This document shows, one piece after another, positions 9,434 to 17,776 of a stretch of 64,000 nt of DNA. The position numbers and the translations under genes were made by a program. The DNA comes from Agromyces bracchium (GTDB lineage Bacteria; Actinomycetota; Actinomycetes; Actinomycetales; Microbacteriaceae). The DNA is taken from contig NZ_WMLB01000001.1 in the NCBI RefSeq assembly GCF_009709675.1, forward strand, positions 1-64,000, read 5' to 3'. Position 1 is the first letter of the stretch; each line of letters starts with the position of its first letter. Under the pieces are notes generated by a model, which ran no database searches, was not told the DNA's origin, and saw only the letters and a program-made list of their open reading frames with translations.

Positions 9434-10948
9434 TCAGCCGACGAGTGCGGCGAGGCGGTCCAGGCGCTCGAGCGAGTCGACGCGACCGAGGATCTGCATG
9501 GACTCGAAGAGCGGCGGCGAGACGCGTCGGCCGGAGACCGCGACGCGGATCGGGCCGAACGCGACGCGGGGCTTGAGGCCGAGTCCGTCGATGATCGCGG
9601 AGCGGAGGGCCTCCTCGATCTCGGTGTGCGTCCATGCCTCGCCGGGAATGCGCTCGAGCGCCTCGCGGGCGGCGGCGAGGACAGCGGGCGCGTCGGCGGG
9701 CAGCGACCCGACGGCGGCCTCGTCGAACTCGAGCGAAGCGGCATCCGTGAAGAGGAAGCCGAGGAGGCCGGGCACCTCGCCGAGCACGGTGATGCGCTCC
9801 TGCACGAGCGGGGCGGCCTCGACGAGGAGGGCCTCCTCGCCGGGCGTGATCGGCGTCGAGACGACGCCGGCGGCCTGCAGGTAGGGCACGGTGCGCGCCG
9901 TGAAGTCGGCGAGCTCGAGCAGGCGGATGTGGTCGCCATTGATCGCGTCGGCCTTCTTCTGGTCGAAGCGGGCCGGGTTCGGGTTCACGTTCTCGACGTC
10001 GAACGCCTCGATGAGCTCGTTGCGGCTGAACACGTCGCGGTCGGCCGAGAAGCCCCAGCCGAGCAGGGCCAGGTAGTTGACGAGGCCCTCGGGGATGAAG
10101 CCGCGGTCGCGGTGGTGGAACAGGTTCGACTCGGGGTCGCGCTTGGAGAGCTTCTTGTTGCCCTCGCCCATGACGTAGGGCAGGTGGCCGAAGCGCGGCA
10201 CGAAGCTCGTCACGCCGATCTCGATGAGCGCGTGGTACAGCGCGATCTGGCGCGGCGTCGACGAGAGCAGGTCCTCCCCGCGCAGCACGTGCGTGATGCC
10301 CATGAGCGCGTCGTCGACCGGGTTCACGAGCGTGTAGAGCGGGGCGCCGTTCGGGCGCACCACGACGAAGTCGGTCGTCGAGCCGGCCGCGAAGTCGATG
10401 CGGCCGCGCACGAGGTCGTCGAAGCCGAGGTCGACGTCGGGCACGCGCAGGCGCAGCGCCGGCTGGCGCCCCTCGGCGCGGAAGGCGGCGCGCTGCTCGT
10501 CGGTGAGGTCGCGGTCGAAGTTGTCGTAGCCGAACTGCTTCGGCCGACCGGCCGCCTCGTTGCGTGCGTCGATCTCGTCGGCGGTCGAGTAGCTCTCGTA
10601 GACGTGCCCGGCGGCCTTCAGCCGCTCGATGACGTCGGCGTAGATGTCACCGCGCTGCGACTGACGGTAGGGCTCGTGCGGGCCGCCGACGTCGACACCC
10701 TCGTCCCACGTCAGGCCGAGCCAGGTGAGCGCGTCGATGATCTGCGCGTAGCTCTCCTCGCTGTCGCGCGCGGCGTCGGTGTCCTCGATGCGGAAGACGA
10801 AGGTTCCGCCGGTGTGGCGCGCGTACGCCCAGTTGAAGAGGGCCGTGCGCACGAGGCCGACGTGCGGGGTACCGGTGGGCGAGGGGCAGAACCGCACGCG
10901 GATGTCGGATCCGGTGGCGGTCGTCGTGGGGTGGGTCGTGTCAGACAT
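9434..10948 (-). CDS. gltX: Glutamyl-tRNA synthetase
   Basis: Class I aminoacyl-tRNA synthetase of 504 residues that joins glutamate to tRNA-Glu and, in actinobacteria, usually also to tRNA-Gln. The N-terminus [22 protein letters not shown] contains the HIGH-type motif (PHVG, Gly for the usual His-Ile-Gly-His ending), and KLSKRDPES is the KMSKS-type loop. The length is normal. The ATG at 10948 was chosen because catalytic-domain homology starts soon after and GAGGG lies just upstream; a start 30 nt further up is possible. The ATG overlaps the end of the lysR gene by 8 nt (ATGTCTGA), which suggests translational coupling to the regulator. Confidence 0.97.
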   Translation of the reverse strand: MSDTTHPTTTATGSDIRVRFCPSPTGTPHVGLVRTALFNWAYARHTGGTFVFRIEDTDAARDSEESYAQIIDALTWLGLTWDEGVDVGGPHEPYRQSQRGDIYADVIERLKAAGHVYESYSTADEIDARNEAAGRPKQFGYDNFDRDLTDEQRAAFRAEGRQPALRLRVPDVDLGFDDLVRGRIDFAAGSTTDFVVVRPNGAPLYTLVNPVDDALMGITHVLRGEDLLSSTPRQIALYHALIEIGVTSFVPRFGHLPYVMGEGNKKLSKRDPESNLFHHRDRGFIPEGLVNYLALLGWGFSADRDVFSRNELIEAFDVENVNPNPARFDQKKADAINGDHIRLLELADFTARTVPYLQAAGVVSTPITPGEEALLVEAAPLVQERITVLGEVPGLLGFLFTDAASLEFDEAAVGSLPADAPAVLAAAREALERIPGEAWTHTEIEEALRSAIIDGLGLKPRVAFGPIRVAVSGRRVSPPLFESMQILGRVDSLERLDRLAALVG

Positions 10949-11948
10949 CGCCCTCAATGGTACGGCCCGGGCCGGCATCCGCGGGGGTGCCGCCGCGGCC
11001 CGCGACGAGGCGCGCGAGCGCCTCGGCGGCCACCGCGACGGCCGGGACCCCGCGACCGCCGCGCGCGGTGACGAGGTGCAGCGTCCGCCGGTCGCCGTTC
11101 ATGGTGCCGCGCACCGCCACCCCGGCGCGCGTGCCCGCCGACTCGATCGCGAGCGCGGGCAGCACGGCGACGCCCAGTCCGCTCGCCACGAGCTCCTCGA
11201 CGGCGACGAAGTTGTCGGTCTCGACGGCGATGCGCGGCGCGAAGCCCGCGGTGTCGCACAGCTCGAGCAGGTGGCCGCGGCAGCGCGGGCAGCCGGCGAT
11301 CCACGACTCCCCCGCGAGCCCTGCGAGGTCGACGGTGTCGCCGCCCGCGAGCGGGTGGGCGTCGGGCAGCACGACATGCATCGGGTCGCTGCCGATCGTC
11401 GTCACCTCGAGCCCGCGCGCGCTCTCGCGGTGCGGGTCGCTGCGGTCGCCCGGGTAGCTGAACGTCAGCGCGAGGTCGGCGCGGTCCTCGCGTACGGCCG
11501 CGACCGCCTCGGGCGGCTCGGCCTCGACGAAGCTGACCCGCACGCCCGGGTGCCGGCGAGCCATCTCGGCCATGAGCTCGGGCACGATCGTCGGCGACGC
11601 CGACGGGAAAGCCATGAGCCGCACGCGCCCCGAGCGAAGCCCGCGCAGTTCGGCGAGCTCGCCGCGGGCCGCCTCGAGGGCGGTCGCGACCGCGCCGCCG
11701 TGCCGCGCGAGCACACGGCCGGCAGGGGTGAGACGGATGCCGCGGCCGGTCCGCTCCACGAGTGCGACGCCTGCGCGCGCCTCGGCCCGTCGCACCTGCT
11801 GGCTGAGCGCCGGCTGGCTGTATCCCAGGGCGTTCGCGGCCGCGGTGATCGACCCGCGCTCGGCGATCTCGCGGAGCACGAGCAGGCTGGTGGCGTCGAG
11901 GTCGGCGAGGCCGGTGGTCTCGGCGGGCGAGGCTGGCGAGGAATCCAT
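10941..11948 (-). CDS. LysR-family transcriptional regulator
   Basis: 335 residues. The N-terminal winged helix-turn-helix (about residues 18-80, core [21 protein letters not shown]) is followed by a LysR substrate-binding domain (about 105-310). An unusual pair of cysteines occurs in [17 protein letters not shown], which might bind metal or sense redox, but that is inference. It is divergent from the aminotransferase-like gene, and a T-N11-A palindrome lies in the 81-bp spacer only 9 bp before this ATG, so autorepression plus control of the neighbour is likely. Its last codons overlap the gltX start by 8 nt, placing gltX under the same transcript at least in part. Its longer open frame upstream is a shadow of the divergent gene. 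Confidence 0.92.
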   Translation of the reverse strand: MDSSPASPAETTGLADLDATSLLVLREIAERGSITAAANALGYSQPALSQQVRRAEARAGVALVERTGRGIRLTPAGRVLARHGGAVATALEAARGELAELRGLRSGRVRLMAFPSASPTIVPELMAEMARRHPGVRVSFVEAEPPEAVAAVREDRADLALTFSYPGDRSDPHRESARGLEVTTIGSDPMHVVLPDAHPLAGGDTVDLAGLAGESWIAGCPRCRGHLLELCDTAGFAPRIAVETDNFVAVEELVASGLGVAVLPALAIESAGTRAGVAVRGTMNGDRRTLHLVTARGGRGVPAVAVAAEALARLVAGRGGTPADAGPGRTIEGDV

Positions 11949-11956
11949 GCACCGAT

Positions 11957-11973
11957 CATAAGCCTGCCTTATG
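11957..11973. promoter_or_regulatory. Probable LysR operator (CATAAG-N5-CTTATG)
   Basis: A perfect 6-bp inverted repeat with a 5-bp spacer, containing the LysR consensus T-N11-A (T11959 and A11971). It lies between the divergent lysR (ATG 11948) and aminotransferase-like (ATG 12030) genes, the place where LysR proteins bind. Confidence 0.65.
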
Positions 11974-12029
11974 CAACAGATCGCAGACCTGCTCTCGACG
12001 GATCGAACCCCACCGCTCAGGCTGGAAGC

Positions 12030-13100
12030 ATGACCGCGACCACCCTCGCCTCGACCGCGACGACGCTCCCCGACCCGCGCTTCACCGCCGGCCGCGGCTA
12101 CCTCGCCGCGTGCACGCTCGGCATCCCCGCCGCGCCAACCGTCGCCGCGGTCGCGCGCGACCTCGAGCGCTGGCGCGACGGCCGCGCCTCCGCCGCCGAG
12201 TACACGGGCGTCGTCGAGCGGGCGCGCGGCCACGCCGCGACGCTCCTCGGCACCACTGCCGACCGCGTCGCCGTCGGCTCGCAGGTCTCGGTCTTCACGG
12301 GACTCGTGGCCGCGTCGGCCCCGGCGGGCGCCGAGGTGCTCTGCGTCGACGGCGACTTCAGCTCGGTCGTCGCGCCGTTCCTCGCCCGTGGCGACCTGCG
12401 CGTGCGCCACGTGCCGCTCGCGCACCTCGCCGACGAGGTGCGCCCGACCACGTGGCTCGTCGCGTTCTCGCTCGTGCAGTCCGCGACGGGCGAGGTCGCC
12501 GACGCGGCATCCGTCATCGCGGCGGCCCGCACGGCGGGCGCGCTCACCCTGGTCGACACGACGCAGGCGACCGGATGGCTCCCCACCACCGACCTCGGCG
12601 CCGACCTCGTCGTCTGCCACGCGTACAAGTGGCTCTCCGCGCCGCGCGGCGCGGCCTTCATGTCGGTGGGCGACCGCGCGCTCGACGAGATCACCCCGTT
12701 CACCGCGGGGTGGTACTCGGGAGAGGACCCGTGGGCGTCGTGCTACGGGCCCGAGCTGCACCTAGCCGCGGGCGCGCGGCGGTTCGACGTCTCCCCCGCG
12801 TGGCACGCCTGGGCGGGCGCCGAAGCGGCGCTCGAACTTGCGGCCGGCCTCGACCCCGCCGCCGTGCTCGCGCACGACCTCGGACTCGCGAACGGGTTCC
12901 GGGCGCGACTCGGGCTCGCGGCATCCGACAGCGCGATCGTCACCTGGCCAGACCCCGACGGCGACGACCTCGCCGCGTTGACCGCGGCGGGCCTCGTCGC
13001 CTCCGGCCGCGCCGGGCGCGCCCGCGTCGCGTTCCACGTGTGGAACGACGAGGAGGACGTCGAGCTCGCAGCGGCGGCCGTGCGATCGGCGCGGGGCTGA
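12030..13100 (+). CDS. PLP-dependent class V aminotransferase-like protein
   Basis: 356 residues of the fold type I, class V family (cysteine desulfurase/kynureninase-like). The PLP-binding region is LTLVDTTQATGWLPTTDLGADLVVCHAYKWLSAPRG, where VDTTQ supplies the Asp-x-x-Gln that holds the pyridine ring and K in HAYKWL is the expected Schiff-base lysine (about residue 204). The active site is intact but no selective-loop cysteine of a desulfurase is evident, so isopenicillin-epimerase-like, kynureninase-like or transaminase activity are all possible. GGAAG precedes the ATG at 12030, and the long open frame reaching back to 10779 is a shadow of lysR and gltX. It is probably controlled by the divergent LysR. 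The substrate is unknown. Confidence 0.85.
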   Translation: MTATTLASTATTLPDPRFTAGRGYLAACTLGIPAAPTVAAVARDLERWRDGRASAAEYTGVVERARGHAATLLGTTADRVAVGSQVSVFTGLVAASAPAGAEVLCVDGDFSSVVAPFLARGDLRVRHVPLAHLADEVRPTTWLVAFSLVQSATGEVADAASVIAAARTAGALTLVDTTQATGWLPTTDLGADLVVCHAYKWLSAPRGAAFMSVGDRALDEITPFTAGWYSGEDPWASCYGPELHLAAGARRFDVSPAWHAWAGAEAALELAAGLDPAAVLAHDLGLANGFRARLGLAASDSAIVTWPDPDGDDLAALTAAGLVASGRAGRARVAFHVWNDEEDVELAAAAVRSARG

Positions 13101-13182
13101 CCGGGGCGGTCCGACTCCGGACGAGGGCGGGCGCCCACGGCCCGCGCTACCGTGGGGGCATCTCGACGCAGAGGAGCACCTC

Positions 13183-13764
13183 ATGGGCAAGGTGGTCATG
13201 TACGCCACGGTGTCGGTCGACGGCTTCATCGCCGATGAGGACGACCAGCCAGGGCCCCTGTTCGACTGGTTGACGAGCGGTGACGTGCCGCTCGACGACA
13301 GCGGCGTGCTGAAGGTGTCGCAGGCGTCCCACGACGTCATCCGCTCGTACTGGGACGAGATCGGCGTGACGATCTGCGGCCGCCGCGTCTTCGACCTGAC
13401 CGACGGCTGGGACGGAACGCCTCCGAGCGGTATCGACCACGTGGTCGTCGTGACGCACCGGCCGCCGCCCGAGGGGTGGGACCCGGCAGCGCCGTTCCAC
13501 TTCGTCGACGGCATCGAGGCCGCCGTCGCCGCGGCGCAGGAGCTCGCGGGCGACCGTACCGTCGAGGTCGCCGCGGGCGACGTCGGCGGCCAGGCGCTCG
13601 CCGCCGGCCTGGTCGACGAGGTGCGCATGGATGTCGCACCCGTCGTGCTCGGGTCGGGCCGGCGCTTCTTCGGGTCGGTCGACGCGCAGCACCTGCTGGA
13701 GGATCCGGACGTCGTGATCCGGGGCGAGCGGGTGCTGCACCTGCGCTATCGCGTGCGCCGCTGA
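13183..13764 (+). CDS. Dihydrofolate reductase / RibD C-terminal-domain family reductase
   Basis: 193 residues of a single DHFR-like Rossmann domain. It begins MGKVVMYATVSVDGFIADEDD, the usual start of this family, with TICGRRVFDLTDGW in the middle and VEVAAGDVGGQALAAGLVDEV near the end, the glycine-rich loop that contacts NADPH in RibD/YyaP-type proteins. It is not the essential folate DHFR; most members are NADPH reductases of unknown substrate. GAGGAG lies 7 nt before the ATG. It is read on its own, 82 bp after the aminotransferase-like gene, and converges on the FAH gene with a 13-bp gap. Confidence 0.88.
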   Translation: MGKVVMYATVSVDGFIADEDDQPGPLFDWLTSGDVPLDDSGVLKVSQASHDVIRSYWDEIGVTICGRRVFDLTDGWDGTPPSGIDHVVVVTHRPPPEGWDPAAPFHFVDGIEAAVAAAQELAGDRTVEVAAGDVGGQALAAGLVDEVRMDVAPVVLGSGRRFFGSVDAQHLLEDPDVVIRGERVLHLRYRVRR

Positions 13765-13777
13765 CCGGCCTCCGCGA

Positions 13778-14557
13778 TCAGCGCGCGTGCGCCTCGCGCA
13801 CCGGGTTCACGAGCGAGCCGAGGCCCGACACCGCCACCTCGACCGAGTCGCCGTCGACGATCGGCCCGACGCCGGCGGGCGTGCCCGTCAGGATCACGTC
13901 GCCCGGCAGCAGCGTGAACACGTCGGACGCGTACGAAACGATCTTCGCGACCGAGTGCACCATGTCGGCGAACCGCCCGTGCTGGTGCCGCGTGCCGTTG
14001 ACGCTCGTCGTGAGCTCGCCGTGCGCGAGGTCGACGTCGGTCTCGATCACCGGGCCGAGCGGGCAGAAGGTGTCGAAGCCCTTGGCGCGCGTCCACTGGC
14101 CGTCGCGGCGCTGCAGGTCGCGTGCCGTCACGTCGTTCGCGATCGTGTAGCCGAAGACGACGGATGAGGCATCCGCCTCGCTCACGCGGCGGGCGACGCG
14201 CCCGATCACCACGGCGAGCTCGCCCTCGAACTCGACCTGCGCGCTCTCGGGCGGCAGCACGATCGCGTCGCCCGGGCCGATCACCGACGTGTTCGGCTTC
14301 AGGAACAGCAGCGGCTCGGCCGGCGCCTCGCCGCCCATCTCCTCCGCATGCTCGCGGTAGTTCTTGCCGACGGCGACGACCTTCGACCGCGGGATCACCG
14401 GCGCGAGCAGCTTCGCGTCGGCGAGCGCGACGCGCTCCCCCGTCGGCTCGTAGCCGGCGAACATCGGGTCGGCCTTCAGCACGACGAGTTCGTGCTCCTC
14501 CTCATCGACGACGCCGAACGAGATGGTCTCACCGTGGGAGAAGCGCGCGATCTTCAT
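13778..14557 (-). CDS. Fumarylacetoacetate hydrolase (FAH)-family protein
   Basis: 259 residues with an N-terminal cap (about 1-55) and the FAH catalytic barrel. Characteristic elements are VGKNYREHAEEMG, the metal ligands in VEFEGELAVVIG (E-x-E), FGYTIANDVTARDLQ and DVILTGTPAGVGP. The family cleaves or tautomerises acylpyruvates and 2-oxo acids with Mg2+; close relatives in actinobacteria are annotated as oxaloacetate tautomerase or 2-hydroxyhepta-2,4-diene-1,7-dioate isomerase. No aromatic-degradation genes are nearby. The position between leuB/ilvE and gltX is common in this lineage and argues for a house-cleaning metabolic role. The start ATG is 9 bp before the GNAT stop, so it belongs to the ilvE-GNAT transcript. 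Confidence 0.9.
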   Translation of the reverse strand: MKIARFSHGETISFGVVDEEEHELVVLKADPMFAGYEPTGERVALADAKLLAPVIPRSKVVAVGKNYREHAEEMGGEAPAEPLLFLKPNTSVIGPGDAIVLPPESAQVEFEGELAVVIGRVARRVSEADASSVVFGYTIANDVTARDLQRRDGQWTRAKGFDTFCPLGPVIETDVDLAHGELTTSVNGTRHQHGRFADMVHSVAKIVSYASDVFTLLPGDVILTGTPAGVGPIVDGDSVEVAVSGLGSLVNPVREAHAR

Positions 14558-14566
14558 GCGTCCAGC

Positions 14567-15088
14567 CTATTCCGCGGCATCGGCCGCGGGCCGGGGCGCC
14601 GCGGCGTCGTGGCCGGGCCGCGGCCCGTCGGGGATCAGGCGCTTGCCGAGCCCGACCGCGCCGTCGAGCTCGTACCCGAGCCGGCGGTACCACTCGATCA
14701 CGGCCGTGTTCGTCGAGCGCACCTGCAGGTTGAGCTTGGGGCATCCGCGCTCGAGCAGCAGCCGCTCGGCCTCGGCCATCAGCCGCGCGCCGAGCCCGCC
14801 GCCGCGATGGGCCGCATCGACCGCGAGGTAGTTCACCCAGCCCCGATGCCCCTCGTAGCCGACCATCGCCGTGCCGACGACGGCGTCATCATCGCCAGCG
14901 ACCGCGACGAGGAACAGCTCGGGCTGCACCGTCAGCTTGCGCTCGATGTCGCGGTACGGGTCGTTCCACGGCACGACGAGGCCCGCCGCGCGCCAGAGCG
15001 CGACGACGGGCTCGGTGTCGGCGACGTCGAACGAGCGGATGCGCACGGACGTCTGGCCCGCGGCATCCGCTCGATTCGCCTCACTCAC
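14567..15088 (-). CDS. GNAT-family N-acetyltransferase
   Basis: 173 residues. The acetyl-CoA binding motif A is VNYLAVDAAHRGGGLGARLMAEAERLLLERG, with the R/Q-x-x-G-x-G/A pattern as HRGGGLG, and motif B follows as NTAVIEWYRRLGYELD. The sequence resembles YpeA-type enzymes. I start it at the GTG at 15088, which overlaps the ilvE stop in a GTGA junction (4 nt), so translation is coupled to ilvE; the longer open frame upstream is an ilvE shadow. The C-terminal 25 residues are a Pro/Ala/Arg-rich tail outside the domain. The acceptor amine is unknown; coupling to ilvE hints at a small metabolite or protein related to amino-acid metabolism. Confidence 0.88.
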   Translation of the reverse strand: MSEANRADAAGQTSVRIRSFDVADTEPVVALWRAAGLVVPWNDPYRDIERKLTVQPELFLVAVAGDDDAVVGTAMVGYEGHRGWVNYLAVDAAHRGGGLGARLMAEAERLLLERGCPKLNLQVRSTNTAVIEWYRRLGYELDGAVGLGKRLIPDGPRPGHDAAAPRPAADAAE

Positions 15089-16203
15089 GCGTCGAGTCGG
15101 ACCATCCAGCCGTGGCGGTCCTCGACGCGGCCGTACTGGATGCCCGTGAGCTCCTCGCGGAGCGACAGGGCGAGCTCGTCCGCCTGCGGGCCGGAGTGCA
15201 CGATCTCGAAGTCCTCGCCGAGCAGGCGGCCGATGGGCACCACGACGGCGGCCGTGCCGCACGCGAACGCACCGACGATGTCGCCGGATGCCGCGCCCTC
15301 GCGCCACTCGTCGAGCGTGATCGGGCGCTGCTCGATCTGGTGGCCGCGGTCGGCCGCGAGCCGCAGGATCGAGTCGCGCGTGATGCCCTCGAGGATCGAG
15401 TCGGACTCGGGCGTGAGGAGCGTGCCGTCCTTCTTCACGAGGACGACGTTCATGCCGCCAAGCTCTTCCAGGTACTTGCCCTCGTCGAGGAAGAGCACCT
15501 GCTGGCAGCCCTTCTCGTGCGCCTCAGCCTGGGGCAGCAGGCTGGAGGCGTAGTTGCCGCCGGTCTTCGCCGCACCCGTGCCGCCCTTGCCCGCACGGGC
15601 GTAGTGCGTGGAGAGCCAGATGTTCACGGGCTGCACGCCGCCGGGGAAGTACGCCGCGGCCGGGCTCGCGATCAGGTAGTAGGCGACCTTCTTCGCCGGG
15701 CGCACGCCGAGGAACGCCTCCTTGGCGAACATGAACGGCCGCAGGTAGAGGCTCGTCTCGGGCGCGCTCGGCACCCAGTCGGCGTCGACCGCGATGAGCT
15801 GCTTGAGCGAGTCGATGAAGATCTCGACGGGCAGCTCGGGCAGTGCCATCCGCCTCGCCGAACGCTGCATGCGCGCCGCGTTCTCGTACGGGCGGAACGT
15901 GCGGATCGACCCGTCGGCATGGCGGTACGCCTTGAGGCCCTCGAAGATCTCCTGCGCGTAGTGCAGCACCGCGGCGGCCGGGTCGAGCTGGATCGGCCCG
16001 TACGGGGAGACGCGGGGCCGGTGCCATCCGCCCTTCTCAGACCAGCAGATGTCGGCCATGTGGTCGGTGAAGTGGTTGCCGAAGCCGGGGTCGGCGAGGA
16101 TCGCGGCGCGCTCCTCCGCCGACTTCGCGGTCTCGTTGCTCGTGACCTGCCAGACGAGGCCGGCGGGCGACGGGGTCTTCAGGGTGAGGTTCGACGTGGT
16201 CAA
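15085..16203 (-). CDS. ilvE: Branched-chain amino acid aminotransferase
   Basis: 372 residues of fold type IV, the BCAT2-like long form usual in actinobacteria. It carries out the last step of valine, leucine and isoleucine synthesis with glutamate as amino donor. The segment FEGLKAYRHADGSIRTFRP is typical, the Schiff-base lysine is expected in AKTGGNYASSLLPQ, and the PLP-site region ELGGMNVVLVKKDG..LTPESDSILEGITRDSIL is well conserved. It is followed by an overlapping GNAT gene and preceded, 26 bp away, by leuB, so the set leuB-ilvE-GNAT-FAH looks like one transcript. Confidence 0.96.
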   Translation of the reverse strand: MTTSNLTLKTPSPAGLVWQVTSNETAKSAEERAAILADPGFGNHFTDHMADICWSEKGGWHRPRVSPYGPIQLDPAAAVLHYAQEIFEGLKAYRHADGSIRTFRPYENAARMQRSARRMALPELPVEIFIDSLKQLIAVDADWVPSAPETSLYLRPFMFAKEAFLGVRPAKKVAYYLIASPAAAYFPGGVQPVNIWLSTHYARAGKGGTGAAKTGGNYASSLLPQAEAHEKGCQQVLFLDEGKYLEELGGMNVVLVKKDGTLLTPESDSILEGITRDSILRLAADRGHQIEQRPITLDEWREGAASGDIVGAFACGTAAVVVPIGRLLGEDFEIVHSGPQADELALSLREELTGIQYGRVEDRHGWMVRLDA

Positions 16204-16229
16204 GGTGTCCTCCTTCGGAAGGGTGCGAG

Positions 16230-17300
16230 TCAGTGGGCGCCGACGGTGGCGCCGATGCGTGCGGCGATGGCGTCGCCGATCTCGGAGGTCGAGCGTCGAG
16301 CATCGCCTCGGTCGGCGATGTCGGCGGCGACCGCGTCGCGAACCCGGTCGGCGGCGCCTGCCTGCCCGAGGTGGTCCAGCAGGAGGGCCACCGAGAGGAT
16401 GGCGGCGGTCGGGTCGGCGAGACCCGTCCCGGCGATGTCCGGAGCCGAACCGTGCACCGGCTCGAACATGCTCGGGAACCGGCCGTCGGGGTTGATGTTG
16501 CCCGAGGCCGCGAGTCCGATGCCGCCGCTGATCGCGCCGGCCAGATCGGTGAGGATGTCGCCGAAGAGGTTGTCCGTGACGATGACGTCGAATCTAGCAG
16601 GATCCGTGACCAGGAAGATCGTCGCGGCGTCGACGTGCAGGTAGTCGACCGCGACCTCCGGGTACTCGGCCGCGACGGCGTCGACCAGCCGCTTCCAGAG
16701 GGAGCCGGCGAAGACGAGCACGTTCGTCTTGTGCACCAGCGTCAGCTTCTTCTTCGGGCGAGCGGATGCCGCGGCGAACGCGTAGCGCACGACGCGCTCG
16801 ATGCCGTAGGCCGTGTTCACCGAGACCTCGTTCGCGACCTCGGCGGGCGTGCCGACGCGGATCGCGCCGCCGTTGCCGACGTAGGGCCCCTCAGTGCCCT
16901 CGCGCACCACGACGAAGTCGACGTCACCGGGGTTCGCCAGCGGGCTGCTCACGCCCGGGTACAGCACCGACGGCCGCAGGTTGACGTAGTGGTCGAGCTC
17001 GAACCGGAGCTTCAGCAGCAGGCCGCGCTCGATGTTCGCGCCCGCGAGGCGCGGGTCGCCGGGCACGCCGCCGACCGCGCCGAGGAGGATGGCGTCGTGG
17101 CCCTTGATGGCCGCGAGGTCGTCGTCGGTCAGCGTGTCGCCGGTCTCGAGGTAGCGCGCGGCGCCGAGCGAGAAGTGCGTCTGCTCGAACACCACGTCGG
17201 TGCCGGCCGTGGCGGCCTCGAGCGACTTCAGCGCTTCGCCCACCACCTCGGGACCGATGCCGTCGCCCGGGATGACCGCGAGCCTGACCGTCGTTACCAT
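16230..17300 (-). CDS. leuB: 3-isopropylmalate dehydrogenase
   Basis: 356 residues; oxidises and decarboxylates 3-isopropylmalate in leucine synthesis using NAD+. It starts [21 protein letters not shown], has the substrate arginines in the [17 protein letters not shown] region, the metal-binding [20 protein letters not shown], and the NAD-binding [21 protein letters not shown]. The ATG at 17300 is preceded by AAGGAG at 5 nt; the GTG two codons upstream would clash with that site. It lies directly before ilvE. leuA, leuC and leuD are not in the window. Confidence 0.96.
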   Translation of the reverse strand: MVTTVRLAVIPGDGIGPEVVGEALKSLEAATAGTDVVFEQTHFSLGAARYLETGDTLTDDDLAAIKGHDAILLGAVGGVPGDPRLAGANIERGLLLKLRFELDHYVNLRPSVLYPGVSSPLANPGDVDFVVVREGTEGPYVGNGGAIRVGTPAEVANEVSVNTAYGIERVVRYAFAAASARPKKKLTLVHKTNVLVFAGSLWKRLVDAVAAEYPEVAVDYLHVDAATIFLVTDPARFDVIVTDNLFGDILTDLAGAISGGIGLAASGNINPDGRFPSMFEPVHGSAPDIAGTGLADPTAAILSVALLLDHLGQAGAADRVRDAVAADIADRGDARRSTSEIGDAIAARIGATVGAH

Positions 17301-17438
17301 GAACACTCCTTCGTACGCCAGCCCTCCCAGCGTACTGTCCGCCGCGAGCGGCGATCACTACACTCGGCGGCATCGGGGCGGCACCCCGCCCCCTGCCCCG
17401 CGGCCCTGCGCCGCCCGAGTGAAAGCAGGCACCCCAGA

Positions 17439-17702
17439 ATGAGTCTCGGCCTCGGAATCGTCCTCTTCGCCATCGGCGCCGTCCTCGCGTTCGCGCTGAA
17501 CCTCGCGGTGGACTGGATCAACCTGCAGATGGTCGGCTACATCCTCATGGCGGCGGGCGCCGTCGTGATCATCCTCGGCATCATCCTGATGGCCCGGCGT
17601 CGGAGCTCGGTCTCCACGTCGCGGACCGCGGTCGACCCGGCGACGGGCGAGCGCGTCACGCGCAACGAGACGTCGCGTCCGGACGACACCACCACTATCT
17701 GA
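17439..17702 (+). CDS. Small two-helix membrane protein (DUF6458-like)
   Basis: 87 residues: MSLGLGIVLFAIGAVLAFAL then VGYILMAAGAVVIILGIILMA, two membrane helices separated by a short LAVDWINLQ loop, followed by a hydrophilic tail rich in Ser, Thr and Arg. This is the layout of a widespread actinobacterial family of unknown function, often annotated DUF6458. The ATG at 17439 follows AGCAGG. It is transcribed away from leuB and ends at a strong hairpin shared with the convergent exporter gene. It may be a membrane-stress or cell-envelope protein, but nothing here proves it. Confidence 0.85.
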   Translation: MSLGLGIVLFAIGAVLAFALNLAVDWINLQMVGYILMAAGAVVIILGIILMARRRSSVSTSRTAVDPATGERVTRNETSRPDDTTTI

Positions 17703-17735
17703 CCTGAAACGAGCGGGCCGGCCGCTCGACTCGCC

Positions 17736-17776
17736 CGCGAGGGGCGCCGCCTCACTCCGAGGCGGCGCCCCTCGCG
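17736..17776. terminator. Perfect 18-bp hairpin between convergent genes
   Basis: Positions 17736-17753 pair perfectly with 17759-17776 around a 5-nt loop (ACTCC). The right arm lies inside the last codons of the MFS gene, so the exporter's C-terminal coding sequence doubles as terminator. It probably stops transcripts from both sides. Confidence 0.8.
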
